Source of the DNA: Gammaproteobacteria bacterium
Lineage (GTDB): Bacteria > Pseudomonadota > Gammaproteobacteria > Pseudomonadales > Azotimanducaceae
Assembly: GCA_026707945.1 (NCBI GenBank)
Contig: JAPOVV010000038.1
Location: 310,001 to 374,000 of the forward strand
DNA: 64,000 nucleotides
Direction of reading: 5' to 3'
The notes beneath the pieces are model-generated. The model was not told the origin of the DNA. It searched no databases and saw only the letters and a program-made list of their open reading frames with translations. Both the position numbers and the translations under genes were made by a program. Shown here in pieces: positions 9,782 to 19,318 of the stretch (its first letter is position 1; every line of letters begins with the position of its first letter).

Positions 9782-11035
9782 ATGCTTGAGAAAGCCCAAC
9801 CGCTGTCGTGCTTCGATAGCGACGTTTGGCAAGCCATTAGTCTCGAAAATCGCCGCCAAGAAGAACACATCGAGCTAATCGCTTCTGAGAACTACGCGAG
9901 CCCCCGCGTCCTGGAAGCCCAAGGCTGTGTTATGACGAACAAATACGCCGAGGGATACCCGGGTAAGCGCTATTACGGCGGCTGCGAACACGTCGACGAG
10001 ATTGAAAGGCTTGCGATTGAACGCGCGAAGACCTTGTTTGGCGCTGATTACGCAAACGTTCAACCGCACTCAGGTTCTCAAGCCAATGCCGCCGCTTATA
10101 TGGCGCTTATGAATCCGGGCGATACCATGCTTGGAATGAGTCTCTCGGATGGTGGTCATCTGACACACGGGTCTCCCGTTAATTTCACGGGGAAGCTCTA
10201 CAACGCGGTCCAATATGGTGTCGATGCTGGAACCGGACTGATGGACTACGAACGCTTGCAGGCTCTCGCGCGGGAGCATCGACCCGCACTTATTGTTGCG
10301 GGCTTTTCCGCCTATAGCCGCGTTTTGGATTGGGTGCGGTTTCGAGAGATCGCGGATGACGTGGGCGCATATCTAATGATTGACATGGCGCACGTTGCGG
10401 GACTTGTTGCGGCAGAACAGTATCCAAACCCTGTGCCGTTTGCTGATGTCACGACATCGACGACCCACAAGACGTTAGCTGGCCCGCGAGGCGGCCTTAT
10501 CTTGGCGCGTAAAAACAAAAAGATCGAGAAGAAGCTAAATTCGGCACTATTTCCGGGTTTACAGGGCGGGCCGTTAATGCATGTGATTGCGGCCAAGGCT
10601 ATATGCTTCAAAGAAGCTATGACCGACGAGTTTCGTAATTACCAGCGCCGAGTGATAAACAATGCGCGAACCATGGTTTCGGTATTCCAAGCGCGAAATT
10701 ACAAAATCGTATCCGGCGGAACCGACAACCACTTATTTTTGTTGGATCTTATTGACAAGAATGTCACAGGTAAGGCGGCGGATGAAGCTTTAGGCAGGGC
10801 GAACATCACTGTCAACCGGAATACGGTACCCAATGACCCGAGGTCACCGTTCGTGACGAGCGGGTTGCGCATCGGTACTGCAGCCGTTACTCGTCGGGGT
10901 TTCGAAGAGGCCGAGTGCGAAACGTTAGCGACGTGGATGTGCGATATCCTCGACGATATCTCTAACGACAACATGGTCGCATCAATTCGGCTGAAAACGC
11001 TGGAACTTTGCAATCGATTCCCAGTCTACGCTTGA
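9782..11035 (+). CDS. glyA: Serine hydroxymethyltransferase
   Basis: GlyA is a PLP enzyme that interconverts serine and glycine with transfer of a one-carbon unit to tetrahydrofolate. Visible motifs are [18 protein letters not shown], the [12 protein letters not shown] region, [14 protein letters not shown] and the PLP-lysine segment [15 protein letters not shown]. The 417-residue length is typical. In many Gammaproteobacteria nrdR lies between glyA and ribD; here ribD overlaps the glyA stop, so nrdR is missing from this place. Confidence 0.97.
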   Translation: MLEKAQPLSCFDSDVWQAISLENRRQEEHIELIASENYASPRVLEAQGCVMTNKYAEGYPGKRYYGGCEHVDEIERLAIERAKTLFGADYANVQPHSGSQANAAAYMALMNPGDTMLGMSLSDGGHLTHGSPVNFTGKLYNAVQYGVDAGTGLMDYERLQALAREHRPALIVAGFSAYSRVLDWVRFREIADDVGAYLMIDMAHVAGLVAAEQYPNPVPFADVTTSTTHKTLAGPRGGLILARKNKKIEKKLNSALFPGLQGGPLMHVIAAKAICFKEAMTDEFRNYQRRVINNARTMVSVFQARNYKIVSGGTDNHLFLLDLIDKNVTGKAADEALGRANITVNRNTVPNDPRSPFVTSGLRIGTAAVTRRGFEEAECETLATWMCDILDDISNDNMVASIRLKTLELCNRFPVYA

Positions 11036-12132
11036 GTCATCAACCCACAGCTGACCGTCTCTACATGGAGGCGGCGCTAAAGCTGGCGGAACGGGGGCTG
11101 TTCACGGTAACACGCGGAAATCCACGAGTCGGCTGTCTACTCGTTAAAGATCACCGCGTGGTAGGACGAGGATGGCACCAATCTGACGGCGAGGCGCACG
11201 CCGAAGTTCATGCACTACATGACGCTGGAGGTGCGGCCAAAGGATCGACGGCGTACGTCACCTTGGAACCGTGTTGCTTCGAAGGACGTACAGCGGCATG
11301 CACGGACGTATTAGCGCAGCACGGTGTAGAACGCGTCGTCATTGGAGCTCGTGACCATCATCCGAAGGTCAACGGCAAAGGCATTGAACGTTTAAGAACA
11401 ATTGGCCTCGACGTCAAAGTGATGGGGTTGCCAACTCCTGGGGATTTAAACCCGGGCACCTACATGCGCTATCGGCGCAAGCGGCCGTTTGTTCGAATAA
11501 AGACCGCTCTGTCGATGGATGGTCGAACCGCACTAGCAACCGGTGCGAGCAAGTGGATTACGAGCGAGGAATCACGTCGAGATGTTCAGTATTGGCGAGC
11601 GCGTAGCGGCGCCATCATTACAGGTATCGGTACTGTGTTATCGGACGATCCGAGAATGACGGTACGTGAAGCTGAATATCAAGGCTGCGCCCCATGGCGT
11701 GTCGTGTTTGACAGCGAGGGGCGTTTTCCCTTAACGGCGGCGATGCTTGATGGCGATGCACGTGTGGTCGTGGTCTGCGGTCGCGACGCGCATGGAATTG
11801 AGCTTAACGGCAAAGTAGATGTTTGGCACGAGCTCACGTCACGTGTTGAAGTCAAGTCCGTTCTGAACAGACTTGCGCAGAAAGGTGTCAATGAGGTACT
11901 CGTCGAAGCTGGTAGCAAACTCGTTGGCAGTTTCATTAAAGATCAGCTCTGGGATGAGATGATTGCTTATGTTGCGCCGAGATTTATGGGGTCGGACGCG
12001 CAACCGATAGCAGACATCAAAGTTGCGGAGATGGCTGAGACGGTCGATGCAACGATTGCATCGACAACGCGCATCGGATCGGATCTTCGCATCATCCTAC
12101 GCCGCGACGAACGTGGTAGACAGAATCAATGA
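11032..12132 (+). CDS. ribD: Bifunctional riboflavin biosynthesis protein RibD
   Basis: RibD carries out deamination and then side-chain reduction of the pyrimidine intermediate of riboflavin. The N-terminal deaminase has the zinc ligands His56 in HAEVHAL, Cys81 in LEPCC and Cys90 in AAC. The C-terminal reductase domain starts near residue 150 with [16 protein letters not shown] and [12 protein letters not shown] chose TTG 11032, which overlaps the glyA stop as TTGA; TTG 11008 and ATG 11065 are alternatives. The usual partners ribE, ribBA and ribH do not follow; nusB comes next. Confidence 0.93.
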   Translation: MSHQPTADRLYMEAALKLAERGLFTVTRGNPRVGCLLVKDHRVVGRGWHQSDGEAHAEVHALHDAGGAAKGSTAYVTLEPCCFEGRTAACTDVLAQHGVERVVIGARDHHPKVNGKGIERLRTIGLDVKVMGLPTPGDLNPGTYMRYRRKRPFVRIKTALSMDGRTALATGASKWITSEESRRDVQYWRARSGAIITGIGTVLSDDPRMTVREAEYQGCAPWRVVFDSEGRFPLTAAMLDGDARVVVVCGRDAHGIELNGKVDVWHELTSRVEVKSVLNRLAQKGVNEVLVEAGSKLVGSFIKDQLWDEMIAYVAPRFMGSDAQPIADIKVAEMAETVDATIASTTRIGSDLRIILRRDERGRQNQ

Positions 12133-12560
12133 CTGGTCGGAATCGAAACACCCGCGTCGCACTTCTGCAAGCTTTGATGTCCATGAGCCTTAGTTCTGAT
12201 GACGTTGAGCTCGATGCGACGAAGGCTTGGTTAAGCGATGCTGGTTATCTGCGCGTTATCGACAAGAAACGATTCAACAGGTGGCTCGCTGATATTCCTG
12301 GCCGGCTGCAAGAACTCGACGCGTCAATTGAACCCCATTTACAGGACCGTTTGCCGGAGGAGCTGGGTCAGGCAGAACGGACGATCTTGCGAATTGCCGC
12401 CTACGAACTAACGCATACCGATGTGCCTCACCCAGTGACGATTAATGAATGGATCGAGATTGCTAAGGAATTCGGTGCGATGAACAGCTATCGCTTTATT
12501 AATGGCGTGCTCGACAAACTCGCTACCGGGCTGCGACAAACGGCTGATGGTCATGAATGA
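12129..12560 (+). CDS. nusB: Transcription antitermination factor NusB
   Basis: NusB binds boxA RNA with S10 (NusE) and takes part in rRNA antitermination. The 143-residue all-helical protein ends with the conserved ERTILRIAAYELTHTDVPHPVTINEWIEIAKEFG and FINGVLDKLA segments. Its ATG overlaps the ribD stop (ATGA), and it overlaps the start of thiL. Confidence 0.94.
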   Translation: MTGRNRNTRVALLQALMSMSLSSDDVELDATKAWLSDAGYLRVIDKKRFNRWLADIPGRLQELDASIEPHLQDRLPEELGQAERTILRIAAYELTHTDVPHPVTINEWIEIAKEFGAMNSYRFINGVLDKLATGLRQTADGHE

Positions 12561-13503
12561 GTTTGAACTTATTGAACAGCTGATTCGAGGGTTTGGCGAC
12601 TTAACTAAGGCGGATTTCATCGCCACTGGACCTGGCGACGATGCCGCTGTCGTCAATCTCCCGGACGACCAACAGCTGGTTGTGAGCACTGACACGCTCG
12701 TACCTGATGTGCATTTTCCTGCCGAAGCACGTGGGGACCTCGTAGGATTTCGATCTGTAGCGATCAATGTGTCCGATCTTGCAGCCATGGGTGCAACCCC
12801 ACTTGGCATGACCGTCGCGATGACCATCGACTCACTTGCAAGTGATTGGATTCAGCAATTTGCACACGGTATTGCCGTAGCCGCTCGTGAATTTAATGTG
12901 AAGATCCTGGGCGGGAACCTTGCGCGTGGTCCATTGAACATCACCGTCACGATACAAGGCAGCGTGCCTAACGGCAAAGCGTTGCTGCGTTCGCAAGCGC
13001 AGATAGGCGACGATATTTGGCTGACAGGTACCCTTGGTGCGACACGAGCATTTCTCGATGAACGTACGAATCCGCAGTCATCCATCGAGACTTTGTTGTC
13101 ACGCCAGGATACATGTGCCGTAGCGCGCTACTTCCTACCACACCCGCGCGTGGAATTTGCGTCAAAGATTCGAGACGTTGTTCACGGGGCGATCGATGTC
13201 AGTGACGGTCTAGCTTCCGAGCTAGCTCATTTGACCAAAGCGAGTCAGTGCGGGGCATCCATTTCCTTGAATGGCTTGCCGGTATGGCGCGGACTCAATA
13301 CGATGGATGTTGTAGGTCCTGACGATAGCTACGAAGTTCTGTTTACCGCGAACGAAGGTGATCGCCCTCAGATTCTCGAACTCGCGCTTTTGACCTACAC
13401 GCCAGTCGTAATCATCGGTGAGGTTGTTGCTGATCAGAACGTGAGCTACACGTTGGATGGAGAATCGGTGATACCTCAGACTGGGTTTGACCACTTCGCA
13501 TAA
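12553..13503 (+). CDS. thiL: Thiamine-monophosphate kinase ThiL
   Basis: ThiL phosphorylates thiamine monophosphate to the active cofactor thiamine diphosphate. It has the PurM-like fold: GPGDDAAVV near residue 28, STDTLVPDVHF, SVAINVSDLAAMGA and DVSDGLASEL, which carry the Mg-ATP-binding aspartates. Start ATG 12553 overlaps nusB by 8 bases; ATG 12547 is equally possible. The protein is about 316 residues, normal for the family. The order nusB-thiL-pgpA is conserved in Proteobacteria. Confidence 0.95.
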   Translation: MNEFELIEQLIRGFGDLTKADFIATGPGDDAAVVNLPDDQQLVVSTDTLVPDVHFPAEARGDLVGFRSVAINVSDLAAMGATPLGMTVAMTIDSLASDWIQQFAHGIAVAAREFNVKILGGNLARGPLNITVTIQGSVPNGKALLRSQAQIGDDIWLTGTLGATRAFLDERTNPQSSIETLLSRQDTCAVARYFLPHPRVEFASKIRDVVHGAIDVSDGLASELAHLTKASQCGASISLNGLPVWRGLNTMDVVGPDDSYEVLFTANEGDRPQILELALLTYTPVVIIGEVVADQNVSYTLDGESVIPQTGFDHFA

Positions 13504-13522
13504 AGGTGAATATAGGTCGACC

Positions 13523-14014
13523 GTGGCTTCAAAATTGACGTGGCGATCGTTACGAGACGTACGCGTCATATTCAGCACGGTGTGTGGCGTAGGGTTTGTC
13601 CGATACGCACCCGGAACCGTGGCGTCAGTGGTGGGGGTATTGGTTTGGTGGTTTTGGCTAAGCGAATTCCGGGGGTTTTACCAAACCGCGATCATCATCG
13701 CGATTGGGGCGATTGCTCTTTATTGCGTATCGTCCACGATGCGCAAGCATGGCATTGGCGATGATAGTGCCATCACGATCGACGAAGTGCTCGGGATGTG
13801 GGTCGCGCTCATTGCGATACCCAAAACCTGGTGGTTGGTGTCGGCCGCGTTCGTCGGTTTTCGCGTCTTAGATATTTTGAAACCAGATCCCGTGGGCTGG
13901 ATCGAGACCAAGTTCGATGGGGCTCTAGGTGTCATTCTTGATGACATCGTCGCGGGAGCGCTCGTTGTCGCCGTCCTACACGCATTGATATTCTGGTTTG
14001 GTCTCGGGATCTGA
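13523..14014 (+). CDS. pgpA: Phosphatidylglycerophosphatase A
   Basis: PgpA dephosphorylates phosphatidylglycerophosphate to phosphatidylglycerol at the inner membrane. Recognised by VGFVRYAPGTVASVVGVLVWW, the DDSAITIDEVLGMWVAL motif with its acidic residues, and FRVLDILKPDPVGWIE plus GVILDDIVAG. Three or four hydrophobic segments are visible. GTG 13523 gives 163 residues, the family length; TTG 13487 would add 12. Last gene of the glyA-ribD-nusB-thiL-pgpA run. Confidence 0.93.
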   Translation: MASKLTWRSLRDVRVIFSTVCGVGFVRYAPGTVASVVGVLVWWFWLSEFRGFYQTAIIIAIGAIALYCVSSTMRKHGIGDDSAITIDEVLGMWVALIAIPKTWWLVSAAFVGFRVLDILKPDPVGWIETKFDGALGVILDDIVAGALVVAVLHALIFWFGLGI

Positions 14015-14050
14015 CGTTCACAGGTCAGCGAAGAGCGCTTCGAAAATCGA

Positions 14051-15010
14051 TTAGGCTGCTTTGGCGTATTCGAACGCAAGCTCCAGTGCTTGACGCTTGC
14101 GCTTTTCGCCTTTACCGTACCACGCCGAATGAAGCCTGGTTTCACTGGATTTTCCTAGCTCGTGATCGGTCAAGTACGTGACCGTATTGAGGGCATTCCA
14201 CCACGTTCCCGCTGCGTAGTCGGCACCAGGCTGTGCCTCGACAACCGCAAGCGCTCGTTGCGCATTAGCTGATGATCTACCGGGTGTCGGTGATCGAGTA
14301 TGCATGTTCGGAATATACGGAAAGCACGTTTCGAAGTAGCGTTTTAGAGACGCTGTGTCATAGCGTCTTGAAGCAAGGAAGCGCGCGGCATCTCTGTAGT
14401 CGCTCAACACCTGAAGCGATTCTTCAAACACGGAACGAGCGGCTTCGACGTCGAAACGGTGTCGGTGACTGTACTTCACGACCGCCTTGCTGGCGGTTTT
14501 AAGGGCGAGGGACAGCGTATTCATGCAGACGACACGAATAGGTGTTAGCCTAATGTCTACAGCTTGACCATATTGATGTGGGTTTGTAAAGAGTAGGTAG
14601 CCATCCGTGTGATCTTCGGCTCTTGCATCCACGTCAAACCCTTGATTCATCTTCGCAAGTACAAAAACGATCTTGCCGTCTCGTAGCGATCCGGCAACCT
14701 CCATCGTCATGTGATTGAGTCGGACAAATCGATCGAAGAAGTCGAAGGCCGCATCATTTTGAACAGGATTCCAGCTATTGGACCTAACGATGTCAAGCAT
14801 GCGCCCATCGACGTTGCGGACTAACGCGAACTGTTTGGAATCCAGCGTTTTTTCCTGGAATTCATAGCGTAGGGGTACTTTTTCAACGGACCAGTCCAGT
14901 CCGACTGCGACCTGCATCTCCCTAGGGCTTAAATCGCCCGGCACGCTTTTTCCTATGAGGTGCCAAGGGGGGTCGCCTGTCCATGCGATAGTTTCTACTG
15001 CTGCTGTCAT
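14051..15010 (-). CDS. DUF932 phage/plasmid-type protein
   Basis: This 319-residue protein matches the DUF932 (TIGR03299-like) family through WHLIGKSVPGDLSPREM near the start, RVVCMNTLSLAL in the middle, and WWNALNTVTYLTDHELG with RLHSAWYGKGEKRKRQALELA at the end. The biochemical role of the family is unknown; members occur on phages, plasmids and integrated elements. Start ATG 15010 has an AAGAGG ribosome site and an AT-rich upstream region with two TATAAT-like boxes on the minus strand. It is convergent with pgpA and marks the beginning of an accessory stretch. Confidence 0.8.
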   Translation of the reverse strand: MTAAVETIAWTGDPPWHLIGKSVPGDLSPREMQVAVGLDWSVEKVPLRYEFQEKTLDSKQFALVRNVDGRMLDIVRSNSWNPVQNDAAFDFFDRFVRLNHMTMEVAGSLRDGKIVFVLAKMNQGFDVDARAEDHTDGYLLFTNPHQYGQAVDIRLTPIRVVCMNTLSLALKTASKAVVKYSHRHRFDVEAARSVFEESLQVLSDYRDAARFLASRRYDTASLKRYFETCFPYIPNMHTRSPTPGRSSANAQRALAVVEAQPGADYAAGTWWNALNTVTYLTDHELGKSSETRLHSAWYGKGEKRKRQALELAFEYAKAA

Positions 15011-15274
15011 TTTTTACCTCTTACTAGCTTTATAATTATAGATATTATAGAAATAAATACTATATAAAACCACGAATTTCGATTTTGGTTTGTGCAGTGA
15101 ACATCGCCGAATCCTCGATAACCGTGATTAGTTAAGAGGCACTGATCGATGGGTCGTTTCTCGTGGCAAAGAAGGGTCTTTTCTCCGCTTCAAATCGATA
15201 TTGAGTTACGTGTCAAATGCCCGTCACGAAAATAGTCTGTCGTACAAACTGAAAACTAAAGGATTGGCATTACC

Positions 15275-16936
15275 TTGACTGTTGTGAAATCACGTGTTCT
15301 TCAATGTTTCTGCGTTCTGACTCTTTTTGCGTTGACGCTACCGATGCACGCCGACGTAGCGGTTGGTACAGTCTTCGTCGACGAAAATGAAAACGGCGTT
15401 CGTGACAGTGGCGAAGCCCCAGTTGCCGGAGTAAGGGTTTCCAACGGTCTGGACATCGTCTTAACCGATGATGATGGTCGTTATGAACTACCTGTCGATG
15501 GCGATGTCGTGCTATTCGTCGTTAAACCCGCGGGTTATGCGCTTCCGGTCAATGAGGACCAATTACCTCAGTTCTACTACGTTCATCGACCAGAAGGATC
15601 CCCCGCTCATTTCCGATACCCAGGTGTCAAACCGACTGGACCGCTTCCCGAATCAATTGATTTTCCGTTACGACGGCAAGAAGAACCGAACCGATTCGAT
15701 GTCCTCTTATTTGCAGATCCTCAACCTCAAACTGAAGTCGAGCTCTCGTATATTCGGGACGATGTAGTCGTCGAGCTCATGGGTACCGACGCACGATTCG
15801 GTATGACCATGGGCGACATCCTGTTCGATGATCTTTCGTTTTTTGCACGCTACAACGCATTAATCGGGCAAATTGGCGTGCCGTGGTACAACGTACCTGG
15901 CAACCACGAACTGAATTTCGACGCCGATTCGGATGCGGACTCACTCGAAACATTCACTCGGTTTTATGGGCCGAGTTACTACTCACTCGAATACGCAAAT
16001 GCTGTATTCATTGCGCTGGACAACGTGCTTTACGGAGGTCGTGTTGAACCCACGGTCGAGAATCCGACGGGACGAGGTAGTTACCTTGGGCGTCTTGATG
16101 ATCGACAAATGACGTGGCTGGTTAATGAGATTTCCCACATTCCAACAACCAAGCTTGTTTTCCTGGCGATGCACATACCGCTTATGGGCAACGCTGGTCC
16201 TGCTGATCGCGTCCATACAGAAAACGGCGGAGAGATCCTAAGCCTCCTGGCGGAGTATCCGCATGTGTATTCAGTTGCCGGTCATACCCATACCGCCGAG
16301 CATATGTATCTTGATGAGACGGGACGTTCTAACCCGGACGGCCGATTCCACCACCATATCTTGGCTACGGTGTCAGGTAGTTGGTGGAGTGGTCCCTTTG
16401 ACGAACGGGGTATACCGGTTGCTCTGCAGAGTGACGGCACGCCCAACGGTTACAACATCCTCACGGTTGACAATGTATCGCCAACCGTTCGATTCAAAGC
16501 GGCCGGGTTTGATCCAGACTATCAAATGCGAATCTCGTTCGACAGGGCATTTCACTCGGATAACTTCAATGGATTGAGAGACTTTCGACACGGCGAGTTA
16601 TTCGATAGCCGCATGACGGAAGCGCAAACGGAAAGTACTTACCTATACGTAAATCTGTTCGACGGCGGTCCTAAATCTACCGTCTCGTTTCGAATCGGTG
16701 ACGGTGAATTCATTACCATGCCGCGTGTTCAAGCACCTTCGCCGGCGTTCCTAGAGTTACAGAATCGTAATACGGATACCATGAAATCATGGGTTACCGC
16801 GTATCCATCCACGCATGTATGGTCGGCTCGTCTACCGAAACTAGAGGCAGGTACGTATCGGCTGGAAGCGCGGGCGACGGATGAATTCGGACGTGAACAC
16901 ACAGCGTTCCGTGCGTTGGAGGTTATTACGGATTGA
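15275..16936 (+). CDS. Secreted calcineurin-like metallophosphoesterase
   Basis: The first 26 residues look like a signal peptide (hydrophobic core FCVLTLFALTL, then MHA). An N-terminal beta-sandwich with DENENGVRDSGEAPVAGVRV (MetallophosN-type) is followed by the phosphoesterase core: LLFADPQPQ near residue 145, GDILFDD, VPGNHE, MHIPL and AGHTHTAEHMY, together the dimetal ligand set. The C-terminal part (about 410-553) resembles the MetallophosC domain. It is probably periplasmic or extracellular and cleaves phosphoester bonds; the substrate is unknown. TTG 15275 has AAAGGA 12 bases upstream; GTG 15284 is an alternative. Confidence 0.87.
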   Translation: MTVVKSRVLQCFCVLTLFALTLPMHADVAVGTVFVDENENGVRDSGEAPVAGVRVSNGLDIVLTDDDGRYELPVDGDVVLFVVKPAGYALPVNEDQLPQFYYVHRPEGSPAHFRYPGVKPTGPLPESIDFPLRRQEEPNRFDVLLFADPQPQTEVELSYIRDDVVVELMGTDARFGMTMGDILFDDLSFFARYNALIGQIGVPWYNVPGNHELNFDADSDADSLETFTRFYGPSYYSLEYANAVFIALDNVLYGGRVEPTVENPTGRGSYLGRLDDRQMTWLVNEISHIPTTKLVFLAMHIPLMGNAGPADRVHTENGGEILSLLAEYPHVYSVAGHTHTAEHMYLDETGRSNPDGRFHHHILATVSGSWWSGPFDERGIPVALQSDGTPNGYNILTVDNVSPTVRFKAAGFDPDYQMRISFDRAFHSDNFNGLRDFRHGELFDSRMTEAQTESTYLYVNLFDGGPKSTVSFRIGDGEFITMPRVQAPSPAFLELQNRNTDTMKSWVTAYPSTHVWSARLPKLEAGTYRLEARATDEFGREHTAFRALEVITD

Positions 16937-17058
16937 GAATCGACCGATCTCAGAGATGGTGTAGTTGATATCGCTCGGGACTTGCTAAAACATAACTGAT
17001 CTAGCAACGCAACTCATCGGCGCAGATGGTGCTGAGCACTAACTGTATGAGTTGAACC

Positions 17059-17301
17059 TCATTCCTTGTTTGAAAGCTCGCAGACGTATTGAATCAGCAC
17101 TGTATTGAGTTCGTTTTCATCGATATCGGAGTCGAGACCTGATTGCCATGGATATACGTCGGTCACGGTCGTCGAAGTTCGATCTCCGTCAAATTCGAAC
17201 TCGTAGTTTGGTCGGCGTCGTCCCGTGGCGTCTTCATTAAAGAAATAACCCCAGTACTGAGACCTGGAGTTTCTCCCTTCGTCGCTGAGATACCGAGACA
17301 C
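17059..17301 (-). CDS. Hypothetical protein, in frame behind the 17314-18273 gene
   Basis: An 80-residue acidic reading frame (SRYLSDEGRNSRSQYWGYFF ... ENELNTVLIQYVCEL) that I do not recognise. The first possible start is GTG 17301 with no visible ribosome-binding site. It is in the same frame as the upstream gene, separated from it only by TAA 17314-17316 and four sense codons. It may therefore be the C-terminal part of a gene split by a nonsense mutation, or a separate small gene. Confidence 0.45.
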   Translation of the reverse strand: MSRYLSDEGRNSRSQYWGYFFNEDATGRRRPNYEFEFDGDRTSTTVTDVYPWQSGLDSDIDENELNTVLIQYVCELSNKE

Positions 17302-17313
17302 GATGATGTCTTT

Positions 17314-18273
17314 TTAAGTTAACCACGCCTCGTACGTAAGTCCCTCGATATTTACGACCACGTCTGGTTCATTGGGGTCCTTGATCCCCAATTCGAAAGC
17401 GGGAAAGACGCCAGCGCGCAACAATACCTCGGAACTCGCGGGATTTGCATTAAGACAACGTGAGAGATTCTGGGCGACCGCATGCGGTAGTTCGGGTTCG
17501 TCGTGGTCGTGTCCGTCAAATTCGCCGACATCGAACATACTTTCGAATTCAGGACCGCCGCGACGCCCACGCCGTGTGCGTAGTTCGAGTAGATACGTCG
17601 GCTTGTCTTGAAAGGACATAACCCAAAAAGTTGATCTCCGTGTAACTAAATGCCGAAAGAATCGCTCCCCGGTGCCTTTTCGTTCACTTACACATAGTTG
17701 GAGCTTTCGTCCGGCGTTCAGGAGATCCTGCTGGCATACCAGTTTCTTTATGTACCAATCGAACCCTAGATCATATTCCTCCGGTTCGCAAACAGGTTCG
17801 CGTAACTTTTGCTGTGTCTTAACCGATTTTTGATACTTGCGGAATCGTTTTGCTCCTCCGACGCTTTGGGCGAGATCGTCGTCGTGAGATAGGCGTTTAA
17901 TGAAAACGGTTGCCTTTCTCGCAAGACCTTCGTAGCCATAAGGTGTCGGATTTGAATCTTCCTTGACGATTGAAATGACGCGTAGCGCGCGCCGAATGTT
18001 CTGGAATAGCAGTTTGACTTCATCGACCACGGAGTCCCTTAAGCGCAAGTCGGACGCTTGGTAGGAGGCACTGAGTGCGTTTACATTTTCGATCAAGCGC
18101 TTAGGTGGTCTTTGATGTTGCCCGACTTGCAGCCACCGATTCTCTAACAGTCCTACTTCATGATTGCATAAGCTCGTGAGCTCATTAAGTACTCGGCTCT
18201 CATCATTGGAAGTAAGAGATATCGATTTTGATGAATCGTGGTGCAGGTGTGAGTGGGGCAAAGCAGCTGACAT
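17314..18273 (-). CDS. Uncharacterised protein with weak PcfJ-like segment
   Basis: A 319-residue basic protein of no family I can name with confidence. The stretch NAGRKLQLCVSER ... FWVMSFQDKPTYLLELRTRR around residues 195-240 resembles the PcfJ-like pattern (L..AG..L..CV ... P..TLE) found in mobile-element proteins. The N-terminal half is helical, with many Arg and Lys residues. No signal peptide or membrane segment is visible. The same frame continues past its TAA to base 17059. Together with the DUF932 gene it suggests mobile-element cargo. Confidence 0.6.
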   Translation of the reverse strand: MSAALPHSHLHHDSSKSISLTSNDESRVLNELTSLCNHEVGLLENRWLQVGQHQRPPKRLIENVNALSASYQASDLRLRDSVVDEVKLLFQNIRRALRVISIVKEDSNPTPYGYEGLARKATVFIKRLSHDDDLAQSVGGAKRFRKYQKSVKTQQKLREPVCEPEEYDLGFDWYIKKLVCQQDLLNAGRKLQLCVSERKGTGERFFRHLVTRRSTFWVMSFQDKPTYLLELRTRRGRRGGPEFESMFDVGEFDGHDHDEPELPHAVAQNLSRCLNANPASSEVLLRAGVFPAFELGIKDPNEPDVVVNIEGLTYEAWLT

Positions 18274-18564
18274 ATATGAACTTCCTTGAATCGTTGTTTT
18301 GATAAATCCCTATCCCTTTTGGCGAGGAGCTGTGTATTGGCGTTCAAGTCGTAAGTATCGGTTTTTATGCGACAAGCTGTGTCGTTGCCCGAGAGGTAAT
18401 AACAACAATGCCCAATCATTTGAATCGCGGAGGAGATAGAGTGTTGGGTCATTGATTGAAGAAGGATTAATCCCACAAAACGTCGTTTTAGCTATATTGG
18501 AAGCCTATCGCAAGGGCTCTGATTTACGAGAGCTTCCTTTGTCTAACAAGGAAAGGAGCACTCG

Positions 18565-18630
18565 ATGACCCCTCAGTTGGAGTACAGCGTTGTCACCATT
18601 TCGAATTTTTCTTATCCTGCTCATGACTAG
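18565..18630 (+). CDS. Possible leader peptide overlapping the SOUL gene start
   Basis: ATG 18565 follows a near-perfect AAAGGAGC ribosome site at 18552-18559 and encodes 21 residues (MTPQLEYSVVTISNFSYPAH plus D) before TAG. The frame is +1 relative to the SOUL gene and overlaps its TTG start at 18590. It could be a coupling leader, or the remnant of a start lost by a frameshift. Confidence 0.35.
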   Translation: MTPQLEYSVVTISNFSYPAHD

Positions 18631-19204
18631 TGCGGCGAATGCCTACGAAGAACCCGAATATGAGGTTCTTCAACAAATGGACGACTACGAAATTCGTGAA
18701 TACCCCAGCTATCTCGTAGCTGAGACTCGTGTCTCGGGCGACTTTGACCGAACGGGCAGCGCAGCGTTTCAGCGCTTAGCCGGTTATATCTTCGGCAACA
18801 ATCGACGCATAACTCCGAGCCGTGCGGACGAACCAGAATCCGTGTCCATGAACATGACGGTTCCGGTTACTCGAGAGCGTATTGACGAGAACGGGAAAAG
18901 GTCAACGGTTTATCGATTTGTGATGGAACGTGCCTACGACAGGGAATCGCTTCCAGTACCTAACGACGATCGGGTTACGCTAACGGAAGAGTCTGGTGGC
19001 CGATTTGCCGTTTTGCGATATCGAGGACGCATCACGGAGGAAAGATTCATGAAGTACGCCGAATTGCTTCAAGCGTCACTTAAGCGCGATGGGCTACCGA
19101 CCATTGGTGAACCTATTTCAGCGGTATATAACGGTCCCTTTACACCGCCATTATTCCGTCGCAATGAGGTAATGCTCAAGTTAGCTGCCGATCGAGAAAA
19201 CTAG
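18590..19204 (+). CDS. SOUL-family haem-binding protein, exported
   Basis: The 204-residue SOUL/HEBP-type protein begins with an 18-residue signal peptide (SPFRIFLILLMTSAANA) and continues EEPEYEVLQQMDDYEIREYPSYLVAET, the family hallmark. SMNMTVPVT, SLPVPNDDRV and a C-terminal FRRNEVMLKL complete the pattern. SOUL proteins bind haem or related tetrapyrroles; the bacterial role is not settled. TTG 18590 is supported by GGAG 18579-18582 at 7-base spacing. The mature part is probably periplasmic. Confidence 0.87.
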   Translation: MSPFRIFLILLMTSAANAYEEPEYEVLQQMDDYEIREYPSYLVAETRVSGDFDRTGSAAFQRLAGYIFGNNRRITPSRADEPESVSMNMTVPVTRERIDENGKRSTVYRFVMERAYDRESLPVPNDDRVTLTEESGGRFAVLRYRGRITEERFMKYAELLQASLKRDGLPTIGEPISAVYNGPFTPPLFRRNEVMLKLAADREN

Positions 19205-19318
19205 GGATTCGGAGCGTGCGGGGGATTGGGACGAGCCCGAATTTCGTTCTGATGGCCTGAATCCAAAACAATACCTTCTAAAATCGTGCGTCATTTTTTT
19301 GTTACGAGTTAGAAGACA

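Noticed and set aside
18499..18534. Alternative stem-loops GGAAGC/GCTTCC and GCTCT/AGAGC before the SOUL gene
   Set aside because: The stems are short (5-6 bp) and no T-run or known riboswitch core is present, so an attenuator is not supported.
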